This document shows, piece by piece, positions 26,015-35,025 of a DNA stretch of 35,823 bases. The position numbers were made by a program, and so were the translations under genes. The stretch spans positions 1-35,823 of the forward strand of contig CAISBR010000109.1 of the NCBI GenBank assembly GCA_903883645.1. The letters are read 5' to 3'. This stretch comes from an uncultured Myxococcales bacterium (GTDB lineage Bacteria > Myxococcota_A > UBA9042). The notes beneath the pieces were generated by a model. That model was not told the origin of the DNA. It did no database searches and saw only the letters and a list, made by a program, of their open reading frames with translations. Position 1 is the first letter of the stretch, and each line of letters starts with the position of its first letter.

Positions 26015-27172
26015 CTAGCGCTGGGTAGCGGTGACCACACCCGGCGGCTCGGCGGCGATTATGGCCGCGTTGGCGCTCGCCTGGCCCAGCAGGTTTTCAG
26101 CAAAGAACGCGCCCACCACCCGCGCCGCGATCTGCCGGGCCGTAACATTATCTAAGTACTCAAAAGCACTCTGATCGGCCATGCGTTTACCTGCACCGCA
26201 GCCCGCGTTGAAGCTCGGCACGATGCCTGCAATATCCGCGAACGAAAAGTGCCCCGTGTCGGCCACCTGCACCAGCCACGCGGGCGGATTGGCGTCGGCA
26301 TAGTTCTTCAGCAAAAAGTTGTTGCCGATCTGCAGGATCGAGTTGTCCTCCTTGGCCAAGATGAACCCCACCGGCACGTGGATGTCGGCCATGCTGACGC
26401 CGGGCAGAAGCGGTTGCGCCATCGGAACGGCCATAGCAAACCCGCACTTAAAGCGCGTATCGTCTTGAATCACCTTGCCGATCGCCACCCCGCCAAAGCT
26501 GTGGCCGAGTGCCGCCAGCCGCGTCGGGTCGAACTTGCCACGAATCGCCTGTGGAATCGCGCTATTGTTAGAGTCCAGTACCTGATCGACCACAAAGCGC
26601 AGGTCGTCTTCGCGGGTCTGCAAGAACCCCACGCCCAGCGTCGCCGACGTGCCCACCAAGAAATCGAACAGCGTATTGCCGGTGTGATCGGGTGCCACCA
26701 CCGCGATGCCATGGCTCGCAAGCCGTTCATTTACTGTCGTATTTTCAAAACGCAAGCACGTATGGCAGTGCGAAAACGCCACGAGCGGCCACAGGGTGCC
26801 GGCAGGTTCCGCATTGGCCGCCGAGTGGGTGGTGGCCCGCACGCACTTGGGCGCCGTGGCAAGCAATGCCGTCAGGGTAGCGTGCTCGGGCGAGTCGACA
26901 GGGTAGAAGTCTGCGAGAGAGCTACCTTTTTCGGCCGCCGCCCGCGCTGACTCCGCTGCCGGATACCAAGCCGTTACGCGCAGGTCGCGATTGCGCTTGG
27001 CGTCGTGCAGTACAAAATCGACATGGCCGACCGGGTGCGGGCCGTCTGCGGTCCAATCCTCGGCAACGTGCGCATCGGCCGATACATCCGAACTAGGCTT
27101 AGCTGCAGCAGATTCGCCGCACGCCACCGCGAAACAAGCGGCGAGGCCAGCGCACAAAGAACGACGAAACAT
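26015..27172 (-). CDS. alpha/beta-hydrolase lipoprotein, PAF-acetylhydrolase-like
   Basis: 385 aa from the ATG at 27172, which gives a signal peptide ending AVAC (Cys18); the open frame to 27439 has no signal. The start of the fold reads VDFVLHDAKRNRDLRVTAWYPA, the usual opening of platelet-activating-factor acetylhydrolase and dienelactone hydrolase relatives. WPLVAFSHCH is followed by the nucleophile elbow GHSFGG (Ser225). Later come LAKEDNSIL, with a candidate acid, and DTGHFSF, with a candidate catalytic His. It would hydrolyse an ester in the cell envelope; the substrate is unknown. A ribosome site AAGGCG lies about 6 bases upstream. Confidence 0.85.
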   Translation of the reverse strand: MFRRSLCAGLAACFAVACGESAAAKPSSDVSADAHVAEDWTADGPHPVGHVDFVLHDAKRNRDLRVTAWYPAAESARAAAEKGSSLADFYPVDSPEHATLTALLATAPKCVRATTHSAANAEPAGTLWPLVAFSHCHTCLRFENTTVNERLASHGIAVVAPDHTGNTLFDFLVGTSATLGVGFLQTREDDLRFVVDQVLDSNNSAIPQAIRGKFDPTRLAALGHSFGGVAIGKVIQDDTRFKCGFAMAVPMAQPLLPGVSMADIHVPVGFILAKEDNSILQIGNNFLLKNYADANPPAWLVQVADTGHFSFADIAGIVPSFNAGCGAGKRMADQSAFEYLDNVTARQIAARVVGAFFAENLLGQASANAAIIAAEPPGVVTATQR

Positions 27173-27649
27173 GGCACGCCTTGGGGGCCACTCCGGCGGC
27201 GGGTGGTGGCAGCGATGTGGCGCATTTTGCGGTCGGCCGTCAAGGGCTTGGAGGGCCGCTCGAGCAAAAACCTTGGCCCGACCTTGACTTTTGCCCCAGT
27301 GTCCGTATCCTGTCGCCTCTGGTCGCTGCGCCCAGGCGTTGGGTTCGCGCGCAGCTCCGAGCGAAAGCTCGGCCTCCTCTTTAGGATTTGCAGATTTTGC
27401 AGGTCTTGCCGGGACCAGAACTTCAGGTGCTTTGCCCAAGCGGGCCAGTTGCGGCGCCCTCCCCGAGGGACGGATTGCCGAACCGACTCATGCAAGTAGC
27501 TTGAAATCGTACCCGATCGCCCGCTCAAACTGCGGCAAGTTCGGGTCCTGCGTCAGCGCACGCTGCGGCAATTGGCCGCGCTGCGAGGGGCAGGTGGGCG
27601 CGCGCTCCAAGCAGAGCCTGCGCCCGTGTGTGTGATATGGAAGGATAGG
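27173..27649. other. 477-bp divergent intergenic region
   Basis: This lies between the hydrolase start (minus) and the helicase start (plus). No full gene is supported. On the minus strand an open frame ends at TGA 27488-27490 with the protein-like tail [16 protein letters not shown], but no start or homologue is evident. The bases GATTTCAAGCT in it resemble the left box of the REP family without a following GTAGAA. A long leader is common upstream of RhlE-type genes, so regulatory RNA structure is possible, but I see no clear hairpin series. Confidence 0.5.
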
Positions 27650-29158
27650 ATGACGGATATTATTGTTAAGTTTGAGGAATTGCAGCTCGATGCCAAGCTT
27701 TTGCGGGCGCTGCAGACTCTACGCTACGAAACCCCCACGCCGATTCAGGTGCAGGCCATTCCGCCGCTGCTGCTGGGGCGCGACGTGCTCGGCTGCGCGC
27801 AGACCGGCACTGGCAAGACCGCGGCGTTTGCCCTGCCCTTGCTGCACCACCTGCTGCGCCAAGAGCGGCCGGCGCCCGGGCAGCGACTGCGGGTGCTGGT
27901 GCTGGCCCCGACGCGCGAGCTGGCTCTGCAAATTGACGAGTCTTTTGGCCAATATGGGCAGTTTACGGGGCTGAAGTCCACGGTGATTTTCGGCGGCGTG
28001 GGCCAGGGGCCGCAGGTCGATGCGCTGCGCCGAGGGGTCGACATCTTGGTCGCCACGCCGGGTCGGCTGCTCGATCTGCAGGGTCAGGGGCTGCTCAACC
28101 TGAATTCCGTGCGCTATTTGGTGCTCGACGAAGCCGACCGCATGCTCGACATGGGCTTTGTACGCGACGTGCGCAGGATCGTGACTATGCTGCCTAAGCG
28201 CGGGCAGACGCTGCTGTTTTCGGCGACGATGGCGCCCGAGATTCGGATGCTGGCCAGCGAACTGCTGCAAAAGCCGGTCGAAGTGGCGGTGACGCCGGCG
28301 GCGACCACGGTCGAGCTGATCGAGCAGGCGGTGATGCACGTGGCCAAGTCGCAAAAGCGCGCGGTTCTCGAGCGACTGCTTGCGGATCCGGCGGTTACGC
28401 GCTGTGTGGTGTTTACGCGCACCAAGCACGGCGCCGACAAGGTGGCGCAGGGTCTCGAGAAGGCGGGCATCAAGTCGGCGGCTATCCACGGTAATCGCTC
28501 GCAGAATCAGCGGGTACGCGCGCTCGAGGGCTTTAAGGGCGGCGATGTGCGCGTGCTAGTGGCGACCGATATCGCGGCGCGCGGCCTGGACATCGACGGC
28601 GTCAGCCATGTGATCAACTTTGAGCTGCCCAACGAGCCCGATAGCTACGTGCACCGGATCGGCCGCACGGCGCGCAATGGGGCGAGTGGGGTGGCGTGGG
28701 CGCTGTGCGATCCCGACGAGCGGCCGCTGCTGCGCGATATTGAACGCCGCATTCAGCAAGCGGTTCCGGTGGTGCTGCCGGCGGCGATGGGCATCGTGCT
28801 CGCCGACCTGCCGTCGCTGCCGATGGAGACACGCGAGCCGTTTGAGCGCCGCGGCCAGCAGAACCGCCGCAGCCACGAGTCGCCGCGCGGCCAGCAGAAG
28901 CCGCAGGCCAGTCGCGAGCCGGCCCGCACCCAGGCGCCGCAGGGTGAGCCCCGCCGCGACAACGCGCCCCGCCATGACAACGCGCAGCGGCCCAACCACG
29001 CGCAACCGCAGGCGCGGCCTGAGCAACGCCGGCAGCATGGCCAGCAAAACGGTCCGCAGAATCCGCAGCCGCAGCAGAACCAGCGCGGGCCCGCTCCGCG
29101 TATGGCGGCGGCACCGAGCTCGTCGCCCAGCCAGCGGGTCGAGCGCGACTGGTACTAA
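27650..29158 (+). CDS. rhlE: DEAD-box RNA helicase, RhlE type
   Basis: 502 aa ATP-dependent RNA helicase, cytoplasmic, usually involved in ribosome assembly and RNA turnover in the cold. Motifs in order: Q-motif region [13 protein letters not shown] (26-38), Walker A AQTGTGKT (50-57), [12 protein letters not shown] in [11 protein letters not shown] (160-170), SAT, then [11 protein letters not shown] and [10 protein letters not shown] in the second RecA domain. DMGF and the ending [19 protein letters not shown] fit RhlE. From about residue 400 the tail is disordered and rich in Arg, Gln, Pro and Asn, a common RNA-binding extension. AAGGA sits 4 bases before the ATG at 27650. An upstream in-frame start at 27572 lacks conservation and a ribosome site. 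Confidence 0.93.
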   Translation: MTDIIVKFEELQLDAKLLRALQTLRYETPTPIQVQAIPPLLLGRDVLGCAQTGTGKTAAFALPLLHHLLRQERPAPGQRLRVLVLAPTRELALQIDESFGQYGQFTGLKSTVIFGGVGQGPQVDALRRGVDILVATPGRLLDLQGQGLLNLNSVRYLVLDEADRMLDMGFVRDVRRIVTMLPKRGQTLLFSATMAPEIRMLASELLQKPVEVAVTPAATTVELIEQAVMHVAKSQKRAVLERLLADPAVTRCVVFTRTKHGADKVAQGLEKAGIKSAAIHGNRSQNQRVRALEGFKGGDVRVLVATDIAARGLDIDGVSHVINFELPNEPDSYVHRIGRTARNGASGVAWALCDPDERPLLRDIERRIQQAVPVVLPAAMGIVLADLPSLPMETREPFERRGQQNRRSHESPRGQQKPQASREPARTQAPQGEPRRDNAPRHDNAQRPNHAQPQARPEQRRQHGQQNGPQNPQPQQNQRGPAPRMAAAPSSSPSQRVERDWY

Positions 29159-29270
29159 TAGCGGGTGGTGGCGGGGGATTTGACACCTCGGCCGACCCAG
29201 ACGATCCTCAGCGCAGACCGCACCGCCATGCCACCTTCGACCACGGCATGGGGTCGGTTTGTGAGGGTCT

Positions 29271-30881
29271 ATGCGCAGTTTTGTCCTATTCGCCAGTTGT
29301 CTCGTAGTGTTTGCCGGCTGCGGTTCCAGCGCGACCAGCGCCGCGACCAGCGCGAGCGACAGTAAAGCGAGCGACAGTAAAGCGAGCGACACAGTCGACG
29401 CGGGCGGCGGTGAGCTAGGCGACACGGCCAGCGACACGCCGTCTAGCGATACGGCCAGCAAGCCTACATTAACTAGTGACATCATGGCGTTCTGCAAGCC
29501 GTGGGCCGCCATGGCGTGCAAACGGGCGCTGGGCTGCGGCTGCACCACGCCAAAAGACGGCGCGCTGACGGACAAGCTGTGTACGCCGTACATGGAAGTC
29601 AGCTGTCTCGACGACATGAAGAAGCTCAACGATTTTCTAGCCCCTGGCGTCCTGTCGCTCGACGTCGCCAAAGCCGAGCAGTGCGTGGCCTGGATCGACA
29701 CAACGCTGCAAGGGTGCATCATGGCCAGCAAGGGCGCGTTGCGGCCCGGACCCTGTTACGACATGATGGTTCAAGTGCCTGGACCAGCAGGCGAATGCGC
29801 TGCCGGCAACTTGGCGTGTGCCGATGGCAGCGGCTGCGTCGGCAAAAAATGCGGCGTCGTGCGCCTACCCGATGGCAGCGCGTGCAGCAGCGATGGCCAG
29901 TGTCAGTCGCTACTTTGTGACAGCGATACAAGCACTTGCATGGGCATGGCCAAGGTCGGCGGCGCGTGCAGCTACCAGGATAGCTGCCCACCCGCTACGG
30001 GCTGCGTCGGCGGCGTCTGCGTCGAGGCCAAGAAACTGGGCGATGCCTGCGCGTCAAGCGACGAAATCCCCTGCGGAATCGGACTACTCTGCAGCAGCGG
30101 CAAGTGCGCGTCGGTGCCCAAAAGCTGCACCGCCCCCGACCAGTGCGGCCAAGCCAACGCCTGCTTGGGCACCGTGTACAACCAGTGCCAGCCCCGACTC
30201 GGCCTCGGCAAGGCGTGCACGCAAGACGGCGAATGCCAAGCCGATCTCTGGTGTGACCCTGCGGCCAAGCTGTGCACCGCCAAGCCCGCAATTGGCTCGC
30301 CCTGTGCCAACGGCGTGCTGTGTGCGCCTGGCGCCGTTTGCCAAGAAACTCCACAGACTTGCGTGGCCATGCCCGGCGACGGCCAAGCGTGCGGCATGGG
30401 CGAAAATGGCCCGTTCCTATGCGGCCCCGGCCTGGTCTGCAAGGCCGACGCCTTCATTTGCGGCCCACCACCCGCCGCGGGCGCCAACTGCAACAACCAC
30501 GCCAACTGCAGCGTCAGCGCCGGCAAAGACAAAGACGCCCTGGTCTGCGCGTTTGGCCCGACAGGCAGCCAGTGCGTAGCCAAGCAACCCGTTGGCACGC
30601 ATTGCGAAAACGACATTTGCCAAGACGGCGCCTTCTGCAATTTTGCCACCTTGGCCTGCACCGCAAACTTTGCCACTGGCACGCCGTGCAAAGATGGCAA
30701 CGAGTGCGGCACGCAGGGCTCGTGTGTACCCGATAAGACAGGCACTTTGCGCTGCGCCCCCATGCCGGGCCAGGGCCAAGACTGCCTGTTCGACTGCCAA
30801 AGCGGCTTGTACTGCAGCAAGGGCGTCACCGGCGGCACCTGCCAGCCACCAATCTGTAACCTATTCTATACACTCAAGTAA
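29271..30881 (+). CDS. Cys-rich lipoprotein, Dickkopf-N-like repeats
   Basis: 536 aa. The signal peptide ends VFAGC (Cys17), followed by a Ser/Asp/Lys linker made of in-frame repeats to about residue 60. A helical Cys-containing domain (FCKPWAAMACKRALGCGC..CLDDMKKL) covers about 65-165. The remainder is a chain of short Cys modules of the type PxGxxCxxDxxCxxxLxCxxxxxxC. This spacing is seen in bacterial proteins annotated with Dickkopf N-terminal cysteine-rich regions, many of them from myxobacteria. The function is unknown, and the location is an envelope membrane or the surface. GAGGG precedes the ATG. The next gene starts 14 bp after the stop, so the two are likely one transcript. Confidence 0.82.
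   Translation: MRSFVLFASCLVVFAGCGSSATSAATSASDSKASDSKASDTVDAGGGELGDTASDTPSSDTASKPTLTSDIMAFCKPWAAMACKRALGCGCTTPKDGALTDKLCTPYMEVSCLDDMKKLNDFLAPGVLSLDVAKAEQCVAWIDTTLQGCIMASKGALRPGPCYDMMVQVPGPAGECAAGNLACADGSGCVGKKCGVVRLPDGSACSSDGQCQSLLCDSDTSTCMGMAKVGGACSYQDSCPPATGCVGGVCVEAKKLGDACASSDEIPCGIGLLCSSGKCASVPKSCTAPDQCGQANACLGTVYNQCQPRLGLGKACTQDGECQADLWCDPAAKLCTAKPAIGSPCANGVLCAPGAVCQETPQTCVAMPGDGQACGMGENGPFLCGPGLVCKADAFICGPPPAAGANCNNHANCSVSAGKDKDALVCAFGPTGSQCVAKQPVGTHCENDICQDGAFCNFATLACTANFATGTPCKDGNECGTQGSCVPDKTGTLRCAPMPGQGQDCLFDCQSGLYCSKGVTGGTCQPPICNLFYTLK
29352..29390. repeat. 15-bp tandem repeat, 2.6 units, coding
   Basis: Unit GCGAGCGACAGTAAA repeated in frame, encoding ASDSK in the lipoprotein linker. 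Unit length is a multiple of three. Confidence 0.8.
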
Positions 30882-30895
30882 GTGGAGGGCACGTC

Positions 30896-32896
30896 ATGAC
30901 GGACGGACAGCTTGGCACCGTGCTTTTGTGGACGCTGCTCGCGACGCCGGTGCTGGCCCGATTGACGGGTTGGGCGACCCGGCGGGCGCTGCAGGTGGTA
31001 CCGGGGCGGGCGTCGCTGCAGATGCCAGGGCTGCCGGCGCGGGCGGATGCGGCAGGCGAGCCGGCCACCAAGTTCGAAAAGCGGGTGCATCACTGCGAAG
31101 TGCTGGTGATTCGCGCACTTGAGGCGGGGCCAGGTCCGTTTGAGGAAACCGCGCTGGCGGCGCAGCTGGCGCAAGATCCCGAGGTGGTAGGCGAGGTTCT
31201 GGCCCGTCTGCGCGGTCGCGTGCCGTGCCGCCTGCAGGTGACCCGGGGCGGCCAATTGCTGCATAATTTCGCACCAGACGACGTGGCGACGCTGCGGCGG
31301 GCGCGCTCCCTGGGCTGGCCCAAGCGGCTGGCGTGGTGGCTGTTTGCGCTAGTGGCCAACTTGGGTGCGACCTGGCTGGTTTTTGTGGGCATTTTCGCCG
31401 GGCTCGAGACGTTGCGCGAGGTGTGGAAGGCCGCGCAAGACGACCGGCTGGTCACCGCCGCCGAGGGCCTGGGCGCGATGCTGCTGGTCATTGTGCTAGG
31501 ACTTGTAGCGGGTTACGTGGTACAGGGGCTAGTGCTGCCGGCATGGTGGCGCAACCCCAAGCTGGCGCGGCCGCTGCGCGCGGAGCCCAAGGGCGATGAG
31601 CCCGAGCTCGACGAGTCGGTTAGCCGCGAGGCAGAGGCGGATCCCCCGCAAAATCAGAAGCAAAAGCAGAAAGGCAAGCGGGGGGGGCTGGCCTCGGGTT
31701 CGGGCGACCGGCCTGCCGAGAAGTCGCGCGGCAGTTGGCTCGATGGCCTCAGCTTCGACGCCGATGTGGGCGAGGGCTGCGGCGCGGTCGTGCTGGTGCT
31801 AGCGGTGGCGGCGATTTTGGCGCTGGTGGCGGGCGGGCTGTGGTTGCTGGTGGTGTGGGCGCGGGCGCTGTGGCGGGCGGTGGCGCGGCTGGGCGAACCA
31901 GAGCGCGATATCTCGCCGAGCCGCTGGGTGGCCACAGCTCGTAAGGCTCCGATTATAGAGACGTTTGTTCCGACCAACGACCTTGCGATGCGGATTGTGC
32001 GCGCGCTGCGACGGACCACGGCGGGCGCGTTTGCCGACGAGGCGCTGCCGGGGCGGATTCTTGGGCTGGCGGCCGCGCGCAACGGCCGGGTCGGCGTAAT
32101 CGACCTGATGCTGACGGAGGGGTTGAGCCCGGATGCGGCCCTGAGCGCCGGGGCGCACTTGAGCGGGCGCGTGGGCGGCGAGCTGCGGGTGAGCGAGGCG
32201 GGTGACATCGACTTCCACTTTCCGGATGAGGCGTTGCGGGGGCAAGCGCCCGAGCGGCGCACCTTGCGGCGGCAGTACGAGTACCTACAGCTAAACGGTG
32301 GCGAGCCCTTGCGCGCCCTGCCCGTTAACCTGCCGGGCCTGACGCTCGACCATGTGGCGGGGGCGGCGCGGCTGGCCGGCGGGCCGCTGGCGACGGTGGC
32401 GGGCCTGTATGTAGCCACGCAACTGGTCGAAAAAACTACGCGATTATCGGCGACGGAGGCGAATCTGGCGCTGGTATTTTGCGTACTTGCACCGGCGACG
32501 ATGATGCTCGCGGCGGCAACGCGGCAGGCGGTGGCGACCTCGGCCCGCACGGGTCTGTTGCGCGACGCACGGCGGTCGGCCCTGGCGGCGGTGCAGCGGG
32601 CGCTGACGGGCAATGTCGCGTGGCTCGACGCGGCGCGGGTGGCGGCAGATGCATACCAGCAGATGCAGCTTGCAGATCCAGGGCTTACGCTCGACGATGT
32701 GCAACGCGAGGTCAGTGTGGCGATGCAAGACCTGGGCCTGCCGCTGCACGTCGACCCCCACGCCGCCGATACGGGTCGTATGCCTTTGACGCTGGCGCCG
32801 TTGCGGAAGCGACTGGCCTCGCTGCAGGCCCTGCGCGATGCGGAACCGACCCACGGCCATGCGCTCGACGACGTGGTGTTCGACACGGCGACTTAG
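30896..32896 (+). CDS. multi-pass membrane protein with repeated cytoplasmic domain
   Basis: 666 aa, function not recognised. A short hydrophobic N-terminus (about 7-22) precedes a soluble domain at about 63-128. Two membrane spans follow (about 144-172 and 191-217), then a charged linker with QNQKQKQKGKRGG, a third span (about 297-326), a second soluble domain (about 357-450) and further hydrophobic stretches at about 480-545. The two soluble domains look alike: a helix with IRAL or VRAL, an Ala/Leu-rich helical part, G(R)VxxxLxV, then G(Q/D)xxxxFxxDxx(L/V). They resemble small winged-helix folds, as an inference. GGAGGG lies about 7 bases before the ATG. It is probably cotranscribed with the Cys-rich lipoprotein upstream. 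It converges on the kinase-like gene across REP copy i. Confidence 0.7.
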   Translation: MTDGQLGTVLLWTLLATPVLARLTGWATRRALQVVPGRASLQMPGLPARADAAGEPATKFEKRVHHCEVLVIRALEAGPGPFEETALAAQLAQDPEVVGEVLARLRGRVPCRLQVTRGGQLLHNFAPDDVATLRRARSLGWPKRLAWWLFALVANLGATWLVFVGIFAGLETLREVWKAAQDDRLVTAAEGLGAMLLVIVLGLVAGYVVQGLVLPAWWRNPKLARPLRAEPKGDEPELDESVSREAEADPPQNQKQKQKGKRGGLASGSGDRPAEKSRGSWLDGLSFDADVGEGCGAVVLVLAVAAILALVAGGLWLLVVWARALWRAVARLGEPERDISPSRWVATARKAPIIETFVPTNDLAMRIVRALRRTTAGAFADEALPGRILGLAAARNGRVGVIDLMLTEGLSPDAALSAGAHLSGRVGGELRVSEAGDIDFHFPDEALRGQAPERRTLRRQYEYLQLNGGEPLRALPVNLPGLTLDHVAGAARLAGGPLATVAGLYVATQLVEKTTRLSATEANLALVFCVLAPATMMLAAATRQAVATSARTGLLRDARRSALAAVQRALTGNVAWLDAARVAADAYQQMQLADPGLTLDDVQREVSVAMQDLGLPLHVDPHAADTGRMPLTLAPLRKRLASLQALRDAEPTHGHALDDVVFDTAT

Positions 32897-32956
32897 GCGT
32901 TCGGCGATCCGACGCCATACATCGCACACACGTTGTCACTACCAACGCATGCCCAG

Positions 32957-32990
32957 CAATTTCAGGATGTAGAAGAAGGGTGCCTTCCTG
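32957..32990 (+). repeat. REP-like element, copy i
   Basis: CAATTTCAGG, GTAGAA at 32969, then GAAGG-GTG-CCTTC, a perfect 5-bp stem with a 3-base loop. It lies in the 99-bp gap between two converging genes. Confidence 0.88.
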
Positions 32991-32995
32991 TAATC

Positions 32996-33997
32996 CTACT
33001 TAGCTAGATGGGTAAGGGCGTCGCTCAGCCCCTTGTGGATCTTGGCGACCTCGGCGGCCTGCCACTCGCCGCGCGGCTTGCGCACAAACGTGGTCAAGTC
33101 CTCGCGATTGTCGAAGCGCGACACGGGCACATGGTACACGCGGGTATCAAACACGCGCTTGCCGGCGGCATCGGTCGCTTCAACAACCCTTTCGATCTTG
33201 ATCGTTCCGGGCTTATCGGCCTTGCTCAGCATGTACTCCATGTCGTCGCAGCCGTACTGGCCCAGCATGACCTCGAGCGGCACGCCGTGGTTCAGAATCG
33301 AGCTCTGGCCGTCGGGCCGGGCGCGCTCGTAGTTCTTGTGGCGGCTTTGCTCCGGCGTCACCCACACGTACAACACCCCAGCATTCTTTAGGATATCGTC
33401 CGACAACTGGGTAATGGTGTACTGATAGCCCTGCGGCGGCGTGAGCGGAAAGGCCGAGCCATGGGCTCCACCGCGCGCCATCTCGATAATCACGGTCTTG
33501 CCGGTCTTGTCTTGGGCGCTGACCGCGTTCTTTTCGTTCAGTTGTTCGCGGGTTTCCGCCTCCATGGCGGCGGCAATATCGCGCCGAACACCGTAGGCAA
33601 TGCGGTCGAGGGCGCGACGCTGACCCACCTTAGCGCGGGCGTTGTCGAGACGGTCGAACAAGAACTGCGCGGCCGACGGCACGCTGTGCACGCGGTGGTG
33701 CAGCAGGTCGTCGTAGTCCTCGTTGATGAGCGCCACCAGCGTGCCCCAGGTCAGGCCGTCGATGAAGGGCCGCTCCGAGCCGCCGTAAAAAATCGCCTCG
33801 CCACCGCGGGCCAGCAGCTCATCGTCGATGCGGTGCATAAAGTGCACATACGGGTAGTCGTCGAGCTGCAGCGTGGGGCCCATGCACATGTCGCGCGTGC
33901 ACTGCTCTGGGGTCAAATGCTCCATGTAACGGCGGACTTCGGACTTACCAGAGGCCGGCAGCGCCAGCAGCAGTACGGTGTCTAGAATCTTGGTCAT
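32996..33997 (-). CDS. P-loop kinase-like protein, function unknown
   Basis: 333 aa, cytoplasmic. The N-terminus VLLLALPASGKSEVRRYM carries a Walker A-type loop (PASGKS, residues 14-19) as in small-molecule and nucleotide kinases. LQLDDYPYVHFMHRID follows, where DDYPY could contribute a substrate-binding acid. Later come VIIEMARGG, VLYVWVTPEQSRHKNYERARPDG and DGQSSILNHGVP. The last third is beta-rich (RVYHVPVSRFDNREDL). It looks like one conserved single-domain family, but I cannot name it; kinase activity is inferred from the P-loop only. AAAGGAAA about 6 bases before the ATG supports this start. Confidence 0.75.
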   Translation of the reverse strand: MTKILDTVLLLALPASGKSEVRRYMEHLTPEQCTRDMCMGPTLQLDDYPYVHFMHRIDDELLARGGEAIFYGGSERPFIDGLTWGTLVALINEDYDDLLHHRVHSVPSAAQFLFDRLDNARAKVGQRRALDRIAYGVRRDIAAAMEAETREQLNEKNAVSAQDKTGKTVIIEMARGGAHGSAFPLTPPQGYQYTITQLSDDILKNAGVLYVWVTPEQSRHKNYERARPDGQSSILNHGVPLEVMLGQYGCDDMEYMLSKADKPGTIKIERVVEATDAAGKRVFDTRVYHVPVSRFDNREDLTTFVRKPRGEWQAAEVAKIHKGLSDALTHLAK

Positions 33998-34147
33998 CGC
34001 GGTTTCCTTTCGGCAATTTCGTTGGGCTGCGCGCGGATCCTCCGGCGGCGCTTGGCGAGGCTACGCCCGGCGCCCAGCACCGTCAACGCAGCGGGCGGGG
34101 CGATTGTCATTGCTGCACAACATCGCACTGCCGCCGCGGCCAAGCTA

Positions 34148-34180
34148 GAGCGATGCACCCTTATTCTACTTGATGAAATG
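34148..34180 (-). repeat. REP-like element, copy j
   Basis: Minus-oriented copy: ATTTCATCAA, GTAGAA (TTCTAC at 34164-34169), TAAGGGTGCATCGC, closing with TAGA/TCTA arms. It lies between the divergent kinase-like and CAP genes, about 90 bp before the CAP start. Confidence 0.85.
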
Positions 34181-34269
34181 ATTGATATTCATCACCATCG
34201 GCGGTCCGGGCGTGCGCGGTTCGACCAGACCGGCTACCATGGCACGCCGAGTCAACTAGGAACGTTGCC

Positions 34270-35007
34270 ATGCTCAAACGCCCCCTTCACAACGCCGCAG
34301 TTTGGCTGCTGGCTGCAGCACATGCTCTAGTGGTGGTCTCGTGTTCTGCCAGCCAGGTTGGCGACGAGGCACGACCCGGCGCCGCCGACCCTGGTCGCAC
34401 ACCCGATTGGGCGGCATCGGTGGCGGGCGGCGGGCGCTGCATAGAGCCCACCGACCTGACGGCGAGCGAGCGCGAGGTCTTGGCTTATACCAACGCGCTG
34501 CGCACCCAGCCCCATAAATTTGCTGAGCATCTAGAGGCGCTGCGGCCGCGCTTTGAAGGCACGCTGATGCGCCTTGGGCCAACCGAGTTCTTGCGAACGC
34601 ACGAGGGTATTGCGGCCGTAGACGAAGCCATCGCGGCGCTGAAGGCGCAGAACCCTCTGCAGCCGCTCCGATTTTGTAAGGGTCTTACCGACGCCGCCCG
34701 CGACCACGCCCGCGACAGCGGACCGAGCGGACGCACTGGCCACCAAGGCACCGACGGTAGCTGGCCGCACCAACGCGTGAGCCGCCACGGCAAGTGGTTC
34801 ATCGCCACGGGCGAGAACATCTCGTACGGCTGGAGCGACGGCCTGCAGGTAGTCATCCAGCTTGTCGTCGACGACGGCGTGCCAAGCCGCGGCCACCGCA
34901 GCAATCTGCTCAACCCGGTCTTTGCCGTCAGCGGCGCCGGCTGTGGCCCCCATCAAGCGCTACGGCACTTGTGCGTGGTCGAGTACGCCGGCGACTTTGC
35001 CGAGTAG
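34270..35007 (+). CDS. CAP/SCP-domain lipoprotein
   Basis: 245 aa. The signal peptide ends VVVSC (Cys25), then a short Pro/Ala/Gly linker and LTASEREVLAYTNALRTQP, the first helix of CAP (Cys-rich secretory, antigen 5, PR-1) domains. The pocket residues follow: RDHARDSGPSGRTGHQG, GENISYG, then GVPSRGHRSNLLNPVFAVSGAGCG. These are the HxxD, GEN and GHRxNLL motifs of the bacterial family. CAP domains bind lipids or act as surface factors; bacterial members are mostly uncharacterised. The location is the envelope, lipid-anchored. AGGAA lies about 9 bases before the ATG. It converges on the phosphoesterase gene across REP copy k. Confidence 0.9.
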   Translation: MLKRPLHNAAVWLLAAAHALVVVSCSASQVGDEARPGAADPGRTPDWAASVAGGGRCIEPTDLTASEREVLAYTNALRTQPHKFAEHLEALRPRFEGTLMRLGPTEFLRTHEGIAAVDEAIAALKAQNPLQPLRFCKGLTDAARDHARDSGPSGRTGHQGTDGSWPHQRVSRHGKWFIATGENISYGWSDGLQVVIQLVVDDGVPSRGHRSNLLNPVFAVSGAGCGPHQALRHLCVVEYAGDFAE

Positions 35008-35025
35008 GTTCAGAGGAAGGTTTAG

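Noticed and set aside
31654..32886. 410-aa minus-strand open frame
   Set aside because: Shadow of the membrane protein gene; Ser/Arg/Ala-rich and no motif.
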